Assembly: GCF_001311785.1 (NCBI RefSeq)
Contig: NZ_BBBX01000007.1
Location: 31,347 to 95,346 of the forward strand
Direction: 5' to 3'
Source: Lacticaseibacillus saniviri JCM 17471 = DSM 24301
GTDB lineage: Bacteria; Bacillota; Bacilli; Lactobacillales; Lactobacillaceae
Length of the DNA: 64,000 nt
The stretch's first letter is position 1. Each line of letters opens with the position of its first letter. A program made the position numbers and the translations under genes. The notes beneath the pieces were generated by a model that was given only the letters and a program-made list of their open reading frames with translations, ran no database searches and had not been told where the DNA came from. Positions 38,712 to 48,476 of the stretch are shown here, piece after piece.

Positions 38712-38799
38712 ATTTGTTTGGTGTTCGCAGATATTTGATGAGCGCAAGGATAATCAGAACCATGACAATAAGACCCAGGATAGTACTCAAAATAAACAT
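38710..38799 (-). CDS. Small single-pass membrane protein (29 aa)
   Basis: A short frame with GGGAG placed 5 nt before the ATG at 38799. It encodes a mostly hydrophobic helix with a basic tail ending KYLRTPNK. An in-frame GTG seven codons upstream, after ACGGAG, would give 36 residues. A TACAAT -10 box lies about 80 nt upstream, and the stop codon runs into the terminator at 38663-38711. Shape and size resemble KdpF-like small subunits or type I toxins, but nothing nearby supports either. No assignment. Confidence 0.5.
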   Translation of the reverse strand: MFILSTILGLIVMVLIILALIKYLRTPNK

Positions 38800-38935
38800 G
38801 AAGTCTCCCAAAGCTACCACAATGCTCACTCCGTTCTTTGCTTGAACTGCGTGCGACTCCGTCTTACTGCTGTCATTGTAGCATGGGCTGTTGGGCTTGT
38901 CGTGATAAAAATATACGTCTTGAACAGGTACAACT

Positions 38936-39202
38936 AAACGCGTTCACAGCCCCAAATTTGTCGCACTCTAAACGCGTTCACCCACACTGCCTGTTCCGCC
39001 TAACCAGCCTCCCGACAATCATCAAAACCATGATTGTTTCGTGAGTCCCGTTAGTGCTCACAGCCAACCCCGTGTGGTTTTGCGCTCTAAACGCGCTCAC
39101 GAGGCAAGATATTCCGGTTAGCTCATCTTTGTTGAATCCACAGACCGGATTCTACCAAAGATATTGCTAATCCTCATGTCTTAACCGCCCTCGTTCGCGC
39201 TC
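38936..39202 (-). repeat. Hairpin-repeat array B, A and a mini unit after the histidine phosphatase gene
   Basis: On the minus strand, unit B (39202-39090) starts within the stop codon (TAGAGCGCG). ACGAGG/CCTCGT replaces the CAAAGG/CCTTTG of other B units and still pairs; the loop is GAGGA/CCGGA and the upper stems are TTAGC/GCTAA and ATCTTTG/CAAAGAT. Unit A (39087-38970) has CCACAC/GTGTGG, loop GAGCA/GCGGA and apical AACAATCAT/ATGATTGT. A short derivative (38969-38936) ends the array with AACGCGTTTAG. Confidence 0.85.
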
Positions 39203-39883
39203 TATTTTCCTAATTCCACGTAACTCAGGTCATCAAACCGTTCCACCTGAAATTGATGGTCCGGTTTTGAAATCAAGCGTGTGACACTCGCGTTGTGCAG
39301 AAGTTGGTTGTCGGCCACGGGATAACCGATGGCCCGCAACCACATCACGGTAATCGTGCCGTGAGTCACCACCAGAACACGCTGTTGCTGATTGGCTTCA
39401 GCGGTATCGACAACTTGATTGAAGAATTGATTGAACCGACTCATCAGCATCGCCGTGTTCTCCGCTGTGTTCGGATTCTCGTCCATATTCGCCGCATAAG
39501 TGGCATCCGCAATTTCTTCCAGTGTCATCAAGCCATCATCCAATGCGCTGCGGAACGTCGGCAGATTAAAGACATCACGGGCAAACGCATCAGTTTCCCA
39601 GCCTTCATACTTGCCATAATCTTCTTCACGCAACAGCGGTGTCTGATTAATGGCTAAGTTTGGTGTGGCACTCGCCAACACTAACTCTGCCGTCTTCACA
39701 GCACGTTTTGCGGTCGGAACTATACGCTTGATCAAAACTGATGCCTGCTTTTTTGAAACCACGCCCGAGCGCCTGTGCATCCGCAATGCCCTGCGCCGTG
39801 AGTTCAGAATCCGCCAGGCCCTGTACTCGTTTTTCAACGTTAAATTGGGTTTGACCGTGTCGTACAATATCGATTTCTACCAT
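39202..39883 (-). CDS. Histidine phosphatase family protein (phosphoglycerate mutase-like), frameshifted
   Basis: The N-terminus VEIDIVRHGQTQFNVEKRVQG carries the catalytic RHG motif. An extra base in a T4 run (39706-39709 on the plus strand) breaks the frame in AYSSDRKRAVKTAEL; the remainder includes EEDYGKYEG and VVTHGTITVMWLRA with the second histidine. Reconstructed length is about 226 residues. Stop TAG at 39202-39204 overlaps the start of a hairpin repeat. The broad family covers phosphosugar and phosphoprotein phosphatases. Confidence 0.9.
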
Positions 39884-39893
39884 TGTTCGATCC

Positions 39894-40702
39894 TCACTTT
39901 ATTTTAAAATACTGTTGCAAATACTGAGCCACGCCATCTTCGGCGTTGGTCGTGGTCACCGCGTCCGCGATTGCCAACACATCGGGTTTCGCGTTGCCCA
40001 TCGCAATGCCGGTTCCCGCAAACTGTAACATGTCCAAATCATTCCGATCATCACCAAAAGCCAAAATCCGCGCTTGCGGAATCTGGTAATATTGACTGAC
40101 GTAGGCAATCGCCTGGGACTTGGTTGCACGGGTTGCGGTCACTTCTAATGCCGCAAACTCACCCGACCATGCGCCCCATGTTGTCGCTTCGAGACTCGGA
40201 AACTGTTCATGGACGGCCTGTCCTAACGCATCGAGCGCTTGTTCTTCGACAAACATGGTCACCGAAATCGGCGGCGTCGTCAATCCAGCCTCATCCAAGA
40301 GGTGCACAGGTTGTGGCATATCAGGTAAAAACGGAATCGACTGATAACCACGATCTGGAATCAACAACTGCTTGCCCTCTGCCACCATCACCTTAATTGG
40401 GAACGCCGTCCGTAACTGCCGCAATGCCAGTGCTGTTTCGATGGTTAACGTCTGTTGCCGCTCGTTTTTCCATTGTTGGTGAGGCTTATGAATCAAGGCA
40501 CCATTAAGTTAATGAGCGGTGTCGTCAATTGAAGTTGGTCATAAAACTGGGATGAAATTGAATCCGGTCGGCCCGTCGCAATCACAACTTTGTGCCCCAT
40601 CTTCTGGAGCTGTTGCAGTGTGGACACGGTTTGATCACTCAGAGCACCTTCTGGATTCAATGTCGTGCCGTCGAGATCTAAAGCAATTAAATGCGGCTTC
40701 AT
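39894..40702 (-). CDS. Cof-type HAD family phosphatase, frameshifted
   Basis: The ATG at 40702 (AAGGGGAACAGCT leader) begins MKPHLIALDLDGTTLNPEG with the nucleophilic Asp; VIATGRPDS follows. One A is missing near 40504, after which NGALIHKPHQQW continues to the HAD motif LAFGDDRNDLDML and the C-terminus at 39894. Reconstructed length is about 268 residues. Paralog of the protein at 34379-35191; substrate unknown. It is 10 nt upstream of the histidine phosphatase gene, so the two are probably one operon. Confidence 0.9.
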
Positions 40703-40805
40703 AGCTGTTCCCCTTATCAAATTATGCATTAATTGTAGCAAATGTCTAGCCAAGCGCGAGTATTATCGCTTAGAATGAGGACTGGTAAAGAGAGGACGAT
40801 TAATT

Positions 40806-41276
40806 TTGACACAAGCAATCACGCTCTACACAGACGGCGGCAACCGCAACACGGGTAACGTTGCGGGCGGCTCCGTGAAGCCCACCGACAAGAGTGCGTG
40901 GGCCGCGCTACTCATCTATGGTGACCATGAAAAGATGCTCACCGGTGGCGATTTTGGTAAAACCAATAATTATATGGAGATTCTCGCTGTTATCGAGGGC
41001 TTGCGCGCCATCAAGCAACCCGAAATTCCGGTCAATATCTATTCCGACTCAGCTTATGTCATCAACACCATGCAACAGCGCTGGTGGGTCAAGTGGCAAC
41101 AAAACAACTGGAAAAAGGCGGCAAGCCGGTTAAAAAACGCTGAGCTGTGGCAGGAATTGATTGCCCAAGTGAATCGGTTTGATCAGATCACCTTCAACAA
41201 GGTCAAGGGTCACGCCGATAATCCGTATAACAACCGCGTGGATGCGGCATTGAACAAAACGATGGATGAATTATAG
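40806..41276 (+). CDS. Ribonuclease H (RNase HI family)
   Basis: A TTG start at 40806 follows GAGAGGACG. The 156-residue protein has the four acidic catalytic positions: YTDGG, NYMEIL, YSDSAYV and the last Asp in NNRVDAAL, and the QRWWVKWQQNNWKKA basic protrusion seen in E. coli-type RNase HI. It removes RNA from RNA-DNA hybrids. The stop TAG overlaps the beginning of a hairpin-repeat unit. Confidence 0.92.
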   Translation: MTQAITLYTDGGNRNTGNVAGGSVKPTDKSAWAALLIYGDHEKMLTGGDFGKTNNYMEILAVIEGLRAIKQPEIPVNIYSDSAYVINTMQQRWWVKWQQNNWKKAASRLKNAELWQELIAQVNRFDQITFNKVKGHADNPYNNRVDAALNKTMDEL

Positions 41277-41445
41277 AAGTGTGAAAAGTATCGGTTGAGA
41301 ATGAGCACTAGGCAGGCGTTGGCGGGTCAATCTCATGGGCTTTGAGATTGCCGGCAAAGCTGAACTAGGCGGAATTCTCAGATACTTTGAACACGTTAAT
41401 AGAAGTGCGAAAAGCCACGGGAACCATCAAGAACTAACGAGCTTT
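41275..41445 (+). repeat. Divergent hairpin-repeat unit (type D) and a 5' half unit
   Basis: Unit D: AGTGTG/CACGTT; AAAGTATC/GATACTTT; bulge GGT; TGAGAAT/ATTCTCA; loop GAGCA/GCGGA; CTAG/CTAG; apical CAATCTCA/TGAGATTG. Only the bulge, the internal loop and the overall dimensions match types A-C; every helix has a new, fully paired sequence. From 41402 a half unit begins (AGAAGTGCGAAAAGCC) and ends at ACTAAC. In sense with rnh. Confidence 0.88.
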
Positions 41446-41501
41446 ACACGACAACGCAACACCACTACCCCTACATACTCAATTTAAGAAAGGATTTCAA
41501 C

Positions 41502-42021
41502 ATGTTTGATCTCACAAAACTCCAACATCAGCACGAATTAGTGCGTCTCACAATCGCTGATCAAGCTTTCAGTGGCTATATTCGTTCAGTTCAAGACGAC
41601 CAAGCCGTCATGATTCTGGTCTCAAAAACCGGTCATCCAGATGGCTGGTTGTGGTTGAACACCGACAAGATTCAAGCCATCGACAGTCAAACCCCGGATC
41701 TTGCTCTGCAAGCATCCTTCATCGACATCTATCGCCACCGGCAACCAAGCTTTGATCCACAACAATTACCTGTCCCTGCAATCACACTCCACGATTGGTT
41801 GCGTCTGGCCAACGATCGGCAAACCATGCTGTATCTGGGCCTCGCACACACGTCTGAATGGGCCACGGTCTCACAAAAAGACCCAGACAACCATCAGTCA
41901 CTATCATCTGGATGCACTGGATCAACCTGAACGGCATCCATTGGAAGCGGCTCAGGTGCAATTTATTGTCAGCGGGACCGAATACCTGAGTTTACTCAAC
42001 CAAGTTCGCCTCACTGATTGA
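41502..42021 (+). CDS. Hypothetical protein, frameshifted
   Basis: Not recognised. From the ATG at 41502 (AGAAAGGATTTCAAC leader) the protein has several beta-strand-like segments (LVRLTIADQAFSGYIRSV, QAVMILVS, GWLWLNTDKIQAID), reminiscent of a small barrel, then a helical part. The frame shifts around 41870-41900 and ends HYHLDALDQPERHPLEAA... at 42021. Reconstructed length is about 172 residues. It overlaps the 3' end of the convergent LysR gene by 11 nt. Confidence 0.6.
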
Positions 42022-42909
42022 GTAAGAAATGAGCTTGATAGCGTTCTGCCAAATACTCGTGAATCACCGTCCGCATGCGTGCGACTGACGGTGATTTTTC
42101 AGTTGTGGGGTTTAATACCAAACATAGTGTCCGCGAGAAGGTTTCCGTGAACGGCAAAACATTCACGTCTCCCACCAACTTCTGCAGGGCAAGCTCCGGC
42201 AAGATACCAAGGCCCAGACCCGATTCCACCATCGAGAGAATCGATTGGTCATCGATCGAATAGCTGATCGAGTTGGCGGACACTTGATAGCGATCCAGCG
42301 TGCGCTTAGTATCGCGATCGTAATCGACCGCCTGAAGAATGAAACGGCGTTTGGATACATCCGCGTCCGTCATCGTTTTGCCGTTCTGAGGTTCAAAATC
42401 CTTGGGCGTGACACAATAAATTGGATCGCTAATCAGGGGTTCAACAATCAGTTGATCTGTCACAGGAAGCGATGAGAACCCAATATCAATGGTCCCGAGT
42501 CGCACCTGTTCGACAATCTCGTTGAAGCCACCCTGAATCACGGCCACATCGACCTGGGGATATTGCGCCCTGAAGCGACGAATGATCGCGGGTAACCAAT
42601 TGGTCGATACGGATGAGAATGCCCCGATGCGAACGCGACCGGAGTTAGACCCCTTAATACTATCGGCCACCTGATATAACTGATCTTCGGTGTTCAAAAT
42701 CGCCTGCACGATGGGCAAAACCGCCTTACCATCCACTGTCAGCTCCACACCGGTTCGATTGCGGATAAAGAGTGGAAAGCCCAAATCACGTTCCAGTTGA
42801 CTGACGCTGTGACTGACTGCACTGGGGGTCACATTGAGCGCGCTCGCGGCCTGCACGAAGGTCCCCTGATTGACGACTTCCACAAAACTTGATAGCTAAA
42901 ATTTGCCAT
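42011..42909 (-). CDS. LysR family transcriptional regulator (N-terminus disturbed)
   Basis: The helix-turn-helix is clear (TFVQAASALNVTPSAVSHSVSQLERDLG), followed by a LysR substrate domain (IGAFSSVSTNWLPAIIRRF, ESGLGLGILPE). The open frame can only begin at a GTG at 42883, which would cut the first helix; an ATG at 42909 with two T-run length errors (near 42886-42904) gives a typical start. Total about 299 residues. It is divergent from the aminotransferase gene and probably regulates it. Confidence 0.87.
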
Positions 42910-43053
42910 TTTCGACCTCGAATGAATTTTTTTCACCTAAATATGAAATAGTTGAGTTTTACTTATCTTCGCAAACAGTTTACCATAAAGGATATTGAGA
43001 CGCGATTAAATCACGTCACTCATTAAACGGAATTCAACAAGGAGGCCCTATTT

Positions 43054-44255
43054 ATGAAGTTTGCTCAGCGTACCGTCAAAACCAGCAGTGCCGGCCTAGA
43101 TGCGATCTTTGCTGCATCTGGCCCCAACGTGATCTCTTTTGCAGGCGGCTATCCCGATGCCACACTGTTCCCTGAACATGCCATGCAGGCCGCGTTCAGC
43201 GAAAGTTTTGCGCAGCACTCGGGTAGTTTACTGCAATATAGCACCACTGCGGGTTACCTGCCGTTACGCGAGAAACTGGCCGATCGCATGAACCGACGCG
43301 ACCATTTGAATCTAAAGGCTGATGATATTTATTGACCCAAGGCGCACAACAAGGGATTGATCTCACCGCCCGCTTGTTATTGGACAAGGGTGATGGTGTG
43401 ATTGTCGAAGGCCCAACCTATATCGGTGGCTTGGCCGCATTCGATGCTTACGAACCCACCTACTATGAAGTCCCTATCGAAGAAGACGGGATGGATATCA
43501 CCAAGCTCCAGAAAGCTTTGATGCAGCATCAGGTCAAACTAATCTACACCATTCCCGATTTTCAGAATCCTACCGGGACCGTGATGTCCGTCGAAAAGCG
43601 CCAAGCCATGGTGCAATTGGCTAATCAATACGATGTCGTGATTCTAGAAGACAGCCCTTATCGCGACCTGCGCTACACGGGTGAGAATCTGCCAACCATT
43701 AAGTCATTTGATACGGAAGGCCGTGTAATCTCGCTGGGGAGCTTCAGCAAGATTCTGGCACCAAGTTTACGATTAGGTTGGTTAACAGCCGCTCCCGAAC
43801 TGTTAGCTGCCCTCACCGCACTCAAGGCGGCTGCTGATGTCGAATCCAGTCATCTGGTGGCTGTGGCCGTCGATACCTTCATGAACGACAACGATCTCGA
43901 TGCGCACATCGATGCCATGAAGCAGGTCTATCAAACTAAACGTGATGCGATGTTGAACGCGCTTGAACGTTACATGCCAAAAGACGTGCACTTTAATCAT
44001 CCTGATGGTGGCTTCTTCCTCTGGCTGACACTGCCTGAAGGTTTTGACATGCAGCACTTCATGACAGCCGAATTACTACCAGAATACAACGTCTCCTTAG
44101 TCCCATCGCACCATCTCTATGCGTCTAAGTCGATTGAAAATGGTGCGCGCTTGAACTTCACCAATGTGAGTGAAGCCACGATTGAAAGTGGCATTAAGAT
44201 GCTCGGTCAAGCCTTAAATGATGCCTTGCATCCCGCACAAGTGAACCAAATCTAA
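43054..44255 (+). CDS. PLP-dependent aminotransferase (class I/II, LysN/AraT-like), frameshifted
   Basis: AAGGAGG precedes the ATG at 43054. The N-terminal part (ISFAGGYPDATLFP) and YSTTAGYLPLREKLA are typical of 2-aminoadipate or aromatic aminotransferases. One T is missing at 43328-43330; restoring it gives ILLTQGAQQGIDL. The PLP lysine lies in SLGSFSKILAPSLRLGW; PDFQNPTG holds the substrate-contact asparagine. Reconstructed length is about 401 residues. Substrate not determined from sequence. Divergent LysR gene upstream, terminator downstream. Confidence 0.92.
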
Positions 44256-44266
44256 TACAGAATAAA

Positions 44267-44313
44267 AATGAGCTGAAACAAAACCTAATTGGTTTTGTCT
44301 CAGCTCATTTTGG
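44267..44313. terminator. Terminator after the aminotransferase gene
   Basis: AAAATGAGCTGAAACAAAACC pairs with GGTTTTGTCTCAGCTCATTTT around TAATT. Confidence 0.9.
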
Positions 44314-44322
44314 TTATTGCAT

Positions 44323-44561
44323 AAACGCGCTCACCCACACTGTCTGTTCCGCCTAACCAGACCCACGACAATCATCAAACCCATGATTGTTTCGTGAGTC
44401 CCGTTAGTGCTCACAGCCAAACGTGTGGGTTCACGCTCTGTCACTTAAACGCGCTCCAAAAGGCAAAACACTCCGGTTAGCTCAGCTTTGCCGAATCCAC
44501 AAACCGGCTTCTAGCAAAGCTATTGCTAATCCTCATTTTTGACCGCCTTTTGTCGCGCTCT
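44323..44561 (-). repeat. Hairpin-repeat array B, A after the DUF1634 gene
   Basis: On the minus strand, unit B (44561-44448) starts in the stop codon (TAGAGCGCG): CAAAAGGC/GCCTTTTG, bulge GGT, loop GAGGA/CCGGA, TTAGC/GCTAA, AGCTTTGC/GCAAAGCT. Unit A (44440-44323): ACCCACAC/GTGTGGGT, loop GAGCA/GCGGA, CTAAC/GTTAG, and GACTCACG/CGTGGGTC, which differs from the unit at 1188 by paired changes. The order B then A is the same as at 39.2 kb and 49.3 kb. Confidence 0.86.
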
Positions 44562-44928
44562 AGTGTCCCGCATACCCGATGAACATCGCACCGATTAAGA
44601 TGACCAACACAACCGTGGTGATGATTGTATACAGCCAATCCGATTCCTTAATGAAGGCATAGATTGACACCACAACCCGCAACACGGGTGTGAGAATCAA
44701 TAGAAACAGGCCAAGCATCATGACAGCGGCTGGCTTGAGCGCAACGACACCGGCCATAATGGCGCCAGGTCGTGTAGGATGTGCCCCACTTGGGTAACCC
44801 GAATTGCCTGTAATCAATAATAATAGCAGTCCAATAATAATGACGGCCGCGGAAATGATAACTCCAATCCGAAGCAGTTTACCGATAATTTCTTCGATTT
44901 CTTGAATTTCTTCCTTAGTCGATTTCAA
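44560..44928 (-). CDS. DUF1634 membrane protein
   Basis: About 122 residues if translation starts at the TTG at 44928, which overlaps the stop of the upstream TauE/SafE gene (TTGA). It has three hydrophobic helices and the DUF1634 pattern IGKLLRIGVIISAAVIIIGL and ...SIYAFIKESDWLYTIITT. DUF1634 genes are commonly next to TauE/SafE permeases, as here, so it is probably an accessory subunit. The exact start is uncertain. Confidence 0.82.
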   Translation of the reverse strand: MKSTKEEIQEIEEIIGKLLRIGVIISAAVIIIGLLLLLITGNSGYPSGAHPTRPGAIMAGVVALKPAAVMMLGLFLLILTPVLRVVVSIYAFIKESDWLYTIITTVVLVILIGAMFIGYAGH

Positions 44929-45770
44929 ATTGACACCCCAAATCCTTTTAAGAGCATCTGTAAGCCCATGTAGCCGATGACAGGAATAAAGATCCAACGC
45001 AAGACCTTCGTCGGTAAGTATTGCATGATACGTGTCCCAATCGTTGCACCGACCAGAATCCCAATCGCCAGTGGTGCCGCAATCTGTGGTTGAATGGCGC
45101 CATTGAAGAAGTAAACCGTGGCACTAGCCGCAGCGGTAACCCCCATCATCAGATTACTTGTTGCTGTGGATGGCTTGAGTGGCATCTTCATGATGGTATC
45201 CATGGCGAGCACCTTGAAGGCCCCGCTACCGATACCGAGTAACCCAGACGCAATCCCAGCGCCGAACATCATGGCAAAGCCACCTGGAACATTGGTGACA
45301 GAGTATTCGATATCCTTCTTGGTCGCCTTATCGTAATAATTCCCGTTCAACCGTAACTTCTCGGCATAACGGTCGTCAGTAACCTCAACCTCTTTTTCAC
45401 CCTTACTGAGCATCTTCCGAATCATGTTGTACACGGAAAAGAGTAATAAGGCACCGAACAGCACAAACAGCACCTTGCTGTTAACCAGGCCCGTGACGAT
45501 CGCGCCGACCACGGCCCCAACCGTTGTCGCGATTTCTAAGAACATCGCCACTCGCAAGTTCAACATATCATCTTTCAGATACGCGATGGTTGCCCCAGAA
45601 CTCGTCGCAATCACCGCGATAATACTTGCGCCAATCGCATACTGAATCGGAAGGCCCATCATCAGTGTTAATACAGGCGTGACAATAATGCCGCCGCCGA
45701 GGCCTAACAGTGCGCCCAATATACCGGCCGCAACGCCAGTGAATGCCAAAATCAATACTTGTTGTACCAC
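44925..45770 (-). CDS. Sulfite exporter TauE/SafE family permease
   Basis: 281 residues with about eight membrane helices. Two related glycine-rich motifs are visible: GALLGLGGGIIVTPVLTLM near the N-terminus and SGLLGIGSGAFKVLAMD midway. The GTG at 45770 follows GGGGTGAAACA. The family moves sulfur- or carbon-containing anions; the substrate is unknown. Forms an operon with DUF1634 and overlaps the hydrolase gene upstream by 19 nt. Confidence 0.92.
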   Translation of the reverse strand: MVQQVLILAFTGVAAGILGALLGLGGGIIVTPVLTLMMGLPIQYAIGASIIAVIATSSGATIAYLKDDMLNLRVAMFLEIATTVGAVVGAIVTGLVNSKVLFVLFGALLLFSVYNMIRKMLSKGEKEVEVTDDRYAEKLRLNGNYYDKATKKDIEYSVTNVPGGFAMMFGAGIASGLLGIGSGAFKVLAMDTIMKMPLKPSTATSNLMMGVTAAASATVYFFNGAIQPQIAAPLAIGILVGATIGTRIMQYLPTKVLRWIFIPVIGYMGLQMLLKGFGVSI

Positions 45771-46539
45771 TGTTTCACCCCATTTTGATTTGTGTTGGTA
45801 AATAAAAATTGCGCAATCAGCTTGTCGACATCAAGGTTCTGATGCAACATGCTGTGATAACTATCCAGCGGACTGCCATGCACCGTGACCGTCTGCACAC
45901 TCGCCACGTAAGGCGCAACGGCCGCCGTGAAGGCTTCTCTCGATGTCCCATTGATTGCCCAATCCCCATCGGACTGCCAAATTTGACCACCAATATTTTG
46001 CACCTGTAGCGCGTGTGGCAAGCGTTCCGCCTCATTCACTTCACCTGTCGTGTAGTCGGTCGCAAAACTGACAAACTTCAGTGCAATCGGATCACTCTCG
46101 TGTCGATAGCGCGTTAGATAGTCGTAAATAATATTGGCGCCACTCGAGTGTCCGACCAAATTGACCTTTGTGATTCCCATCTGCTTGAGTTTCGCCATCA
46201 CCAGTCGCATTTGCTTGGCCTGTGTCGCTGGTTTAAATGGATTATCAAACAAGACATTGATCAGCGGATTCTTACCACTACGACCCTCGTGTTTCACGGA
46301 AACCGAATTAGCGTGAACCTGCAGCGTCTCAGCAGCCGTCCCGACGTGATACCGATTCATCCGCCCAATCATCGGACCAAACGAGATCCAATTACCACCA
46401 TAGCCGGGCACAAAACGGTCGCCACATCGTGTTGAGGCACAGAAAAATGGCGGTACGTCTGTAAACGACGCCACCACCAACCACCCAACAAGGCAGCGAT
46501 AATCATTAAACTGATCAGTATTCGCCGCAACCACTTCAT
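45752..46539 (-). CDS. Alpha/beta hydrolase (DUF915-type cell-surface hydrolase), frameshifted
   Basis: The ATG at 46539 follows AAGGACTAGCGT and starts a membrane anchor (WLRRILISLMIIAALLGGWW). A run at 46412-46415 is one base short; correction leads into FVPGYGGNWISFGP. The nucleophile elbow is NLVGHSSGAN and a late histidine lies in HSMLHQ. Reconstructed length is about 262 residues. DUF915 proteins are lipase-like and usually extracytoplasmic. A second member is at 61223-62121. Confidence 0.87.
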
Positions 46540-46542
46540 ACG

Positions 46543-47198
46543 CTAGTCCTTCTTTGTGGCCGGCTTAGTGGCGGTCGTGCGTTTTGCCGTGGTCTTTGGT
46601 GCCGCCTTTTTGGTTGTTGTCGTTTTCTTGGCCGTTGTCTTCTTCGCAGCGGGCTTCTTCGTCGCGGTTGTCTTCCGCGTTGTCTTTCTGGCCGCCGGTT
46701 TCTTCTTTTCTTCTGGGACTTCCTTCACCACGGGTTTAGGTTTTGCCATCTCTTCTTCAATCAGCGTTAGTTTCTCGCTGATGGCTTCATTGAGGGCTGC
46801 ATTCTTGGTTGTGAAGTCCGCCAGATAATCGGCCACCGAGCTGAATAGATCGATGCGCAACCCCGAGACATTGATTGCCTCAGATGTCACCACAAGATAC
46901 AGATTAACAGGGACAATTTCTTCTGGTTCTAAAAAATTATTAACTTTCTTGTAATTCTCGAGTGGCAGATTGATTACACCGGTTTCAATGCTGATTACGT
47001 CGGCACTTTGTAGGTCACTTCTAACTGCGCTTGAATCAAGTGACCCGCTTCCGTGGCCTCGCGCACATTGGTATAAATGCCCGCCATCGTGGCAGCCAAG
47101 CCGTTCTGCTTGAGTGTTTCAGGGGAGACATTTTCGCGAACAGAATCATAATTGCCTTCTGCGATCGCATTTTGGTAGGTCTGAACGTTGATTTCCAT
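46543..47198 (-). CDS. Protein of unknown function with histone H1-like Lys/Thr/Ala tail, frameshifted
   Basis: The ATG at 47198 has AAGGAATTGACGAC upstream. Residues 1-150 are a non-recognised domain (INVQTYQNAIAEGNYDSVRE, ENYKKVNNFLEPEEIVPVNLY). One base is missing near 46995-47000 in AAAGTGCCGACG. The last 65 residues are built from short KKPAA, TTKK and AKRTT motifs resembling eukaryotic histone H1 or bacterial Hc1-like tails, which bind nucleic acid or polyanions. Reconstructed length is about 218 residues. The stop is 3 nt before the DUF915 gene, so they share an operon. Confidence 0.68.
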
Positions 47199-47331
47199 GT
47201 CGTCAATTCCTTCATCTATTAATATTGCCCATCATAGCCTAAATGCGTTGCGGGTTTCAAGACGGTCTTTCTGAAAGCGTTGTGATAAACTGGATTAAAG
47301 CGTCATCATCACACTTATAGGAGCGAGAGCC

Positions 47332-48476
47332 GTGAAAAAAAGTAGCTGGTATCTGCTGATTGGGACACTGCTTGTAACCATCGGCATGTATACCTTGATG
47401 GGGTGGGGGCATAAGAGCGTCAAGCGGTACATCACGCAACCAACCACGACACGCACCACTACCAATACGGATGCCGTGTATTCACTAAACACCTTTGAAA
47501 AAACGCTAAAACGATATCCGTCTGTAGATGTTTTGGCGTTAGCAAACGACGAGACCAACGACAACAGTCATGACCTCACCTATCGCGATTTTAGCATTAT
47601 CCCAGGACTCAAGGCCACCACCACGATTGACTCGGCCACCGGCGAACGCGCGATGGGAACCGCCATGACGCCACAGGGGGTGACCATTGCGGGTAAGTAT
47701 CTGGTCACATCCGCCTACGACCATGACGAGCGGTTGAATTCCGTGCTGTATGTGCAGGATTTGAAGACCAAGCGGCTCATCAAAACTGTTGTCTTGCAAG
47801 GCCGCCCGCATGTGGGTGGCATCACCTATGATCCAAACGCCAAGCAGCTGTGGGTCTGTGGTCGCCGCGACAATTGGGCCGAAGTGTTTGCTATCAGTCT
47901 GAAAACACTCGAGTCTTATCAACTCAGCAAGAACAAACCCATCACGTACAGTCAGCGTGCCCTACTCGGTACCATCAGTCGCGCGTCATTCATTACCTAT
48001 CACAAACAATCTCTCTTTGTCGGCTTCTTCAATCCCCGCGGTGCCGGCAACATTCAGCGCTATCTGTTAGACAAGAACGGGCGCATTCAGGGGCAAAGTC
48101 TTGTTGGCCGCCTATCGACGCAGGTCAGTGTTTTGACGAATGCGGTTTTGCGCCAGGACACCTTACAAAAGATTCAGGGATTGGCCTTTTATGATGGCTA
48201 TGCAATTTTGTCGCAGTCGTTTGGCCCGGGACGATCAAAGCTCTACATCTTCAAGGAAGATCCCAACAAACCATTTATCACAAATCCGATGCTTTGACGA
48301 CGGTCACGATGCCGTCACACCTGGAACAAATCAGCAATCATCAAGGCCGACTGTATACCATCTATGAGTCCAGCGCGTACGCCTATAGAAAGACCAGCCA
48401 CGACCATATCGATCGCGTTGTCTCACTGGATCTCAAGGACTTCATTACCTTGATTAAGAAAGAGGTGAAATCATAA
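47332..48476 (+). CDS. Membrane-anchored protein of unknown function, beta-propeller-like, frameshifted
   Basis: A GTG at 47332 follows TAGGAGCGAGAGCC. Residues 5-27 form one membrane helix, followed by a long extracytoplasmic region with propeller-like strands (GVTIAGKYLVTSAYDH, GGITYDPNAKQLWVCGRRD, IQGLAFYDGYAILSQSFG). One T is missing at 48293-48295; restoring it gives MLLTTVTMPSHLEQISNHQG and a stop at 48476. Reconstructed length is about 381 residues. No family recognised with confidence. It overlaps the next gene by 1 nt (TAATG). Confidence 0.65.

Noticed and set aside
38710..38799. KdpF subunit of a potassium ATPase
   Set aside because: Size and hydrophobicity fit, but no kdpABC genes are in the window and the sequence pattern is not specific.
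46556..46828. Valine/alanine/phenylalanine-rich hydrophobic protein on the plus strand
   Set aside because: It is the complement of the Lys/Thr/Ala-rich tail on the minus strand; the composition is a by-product.
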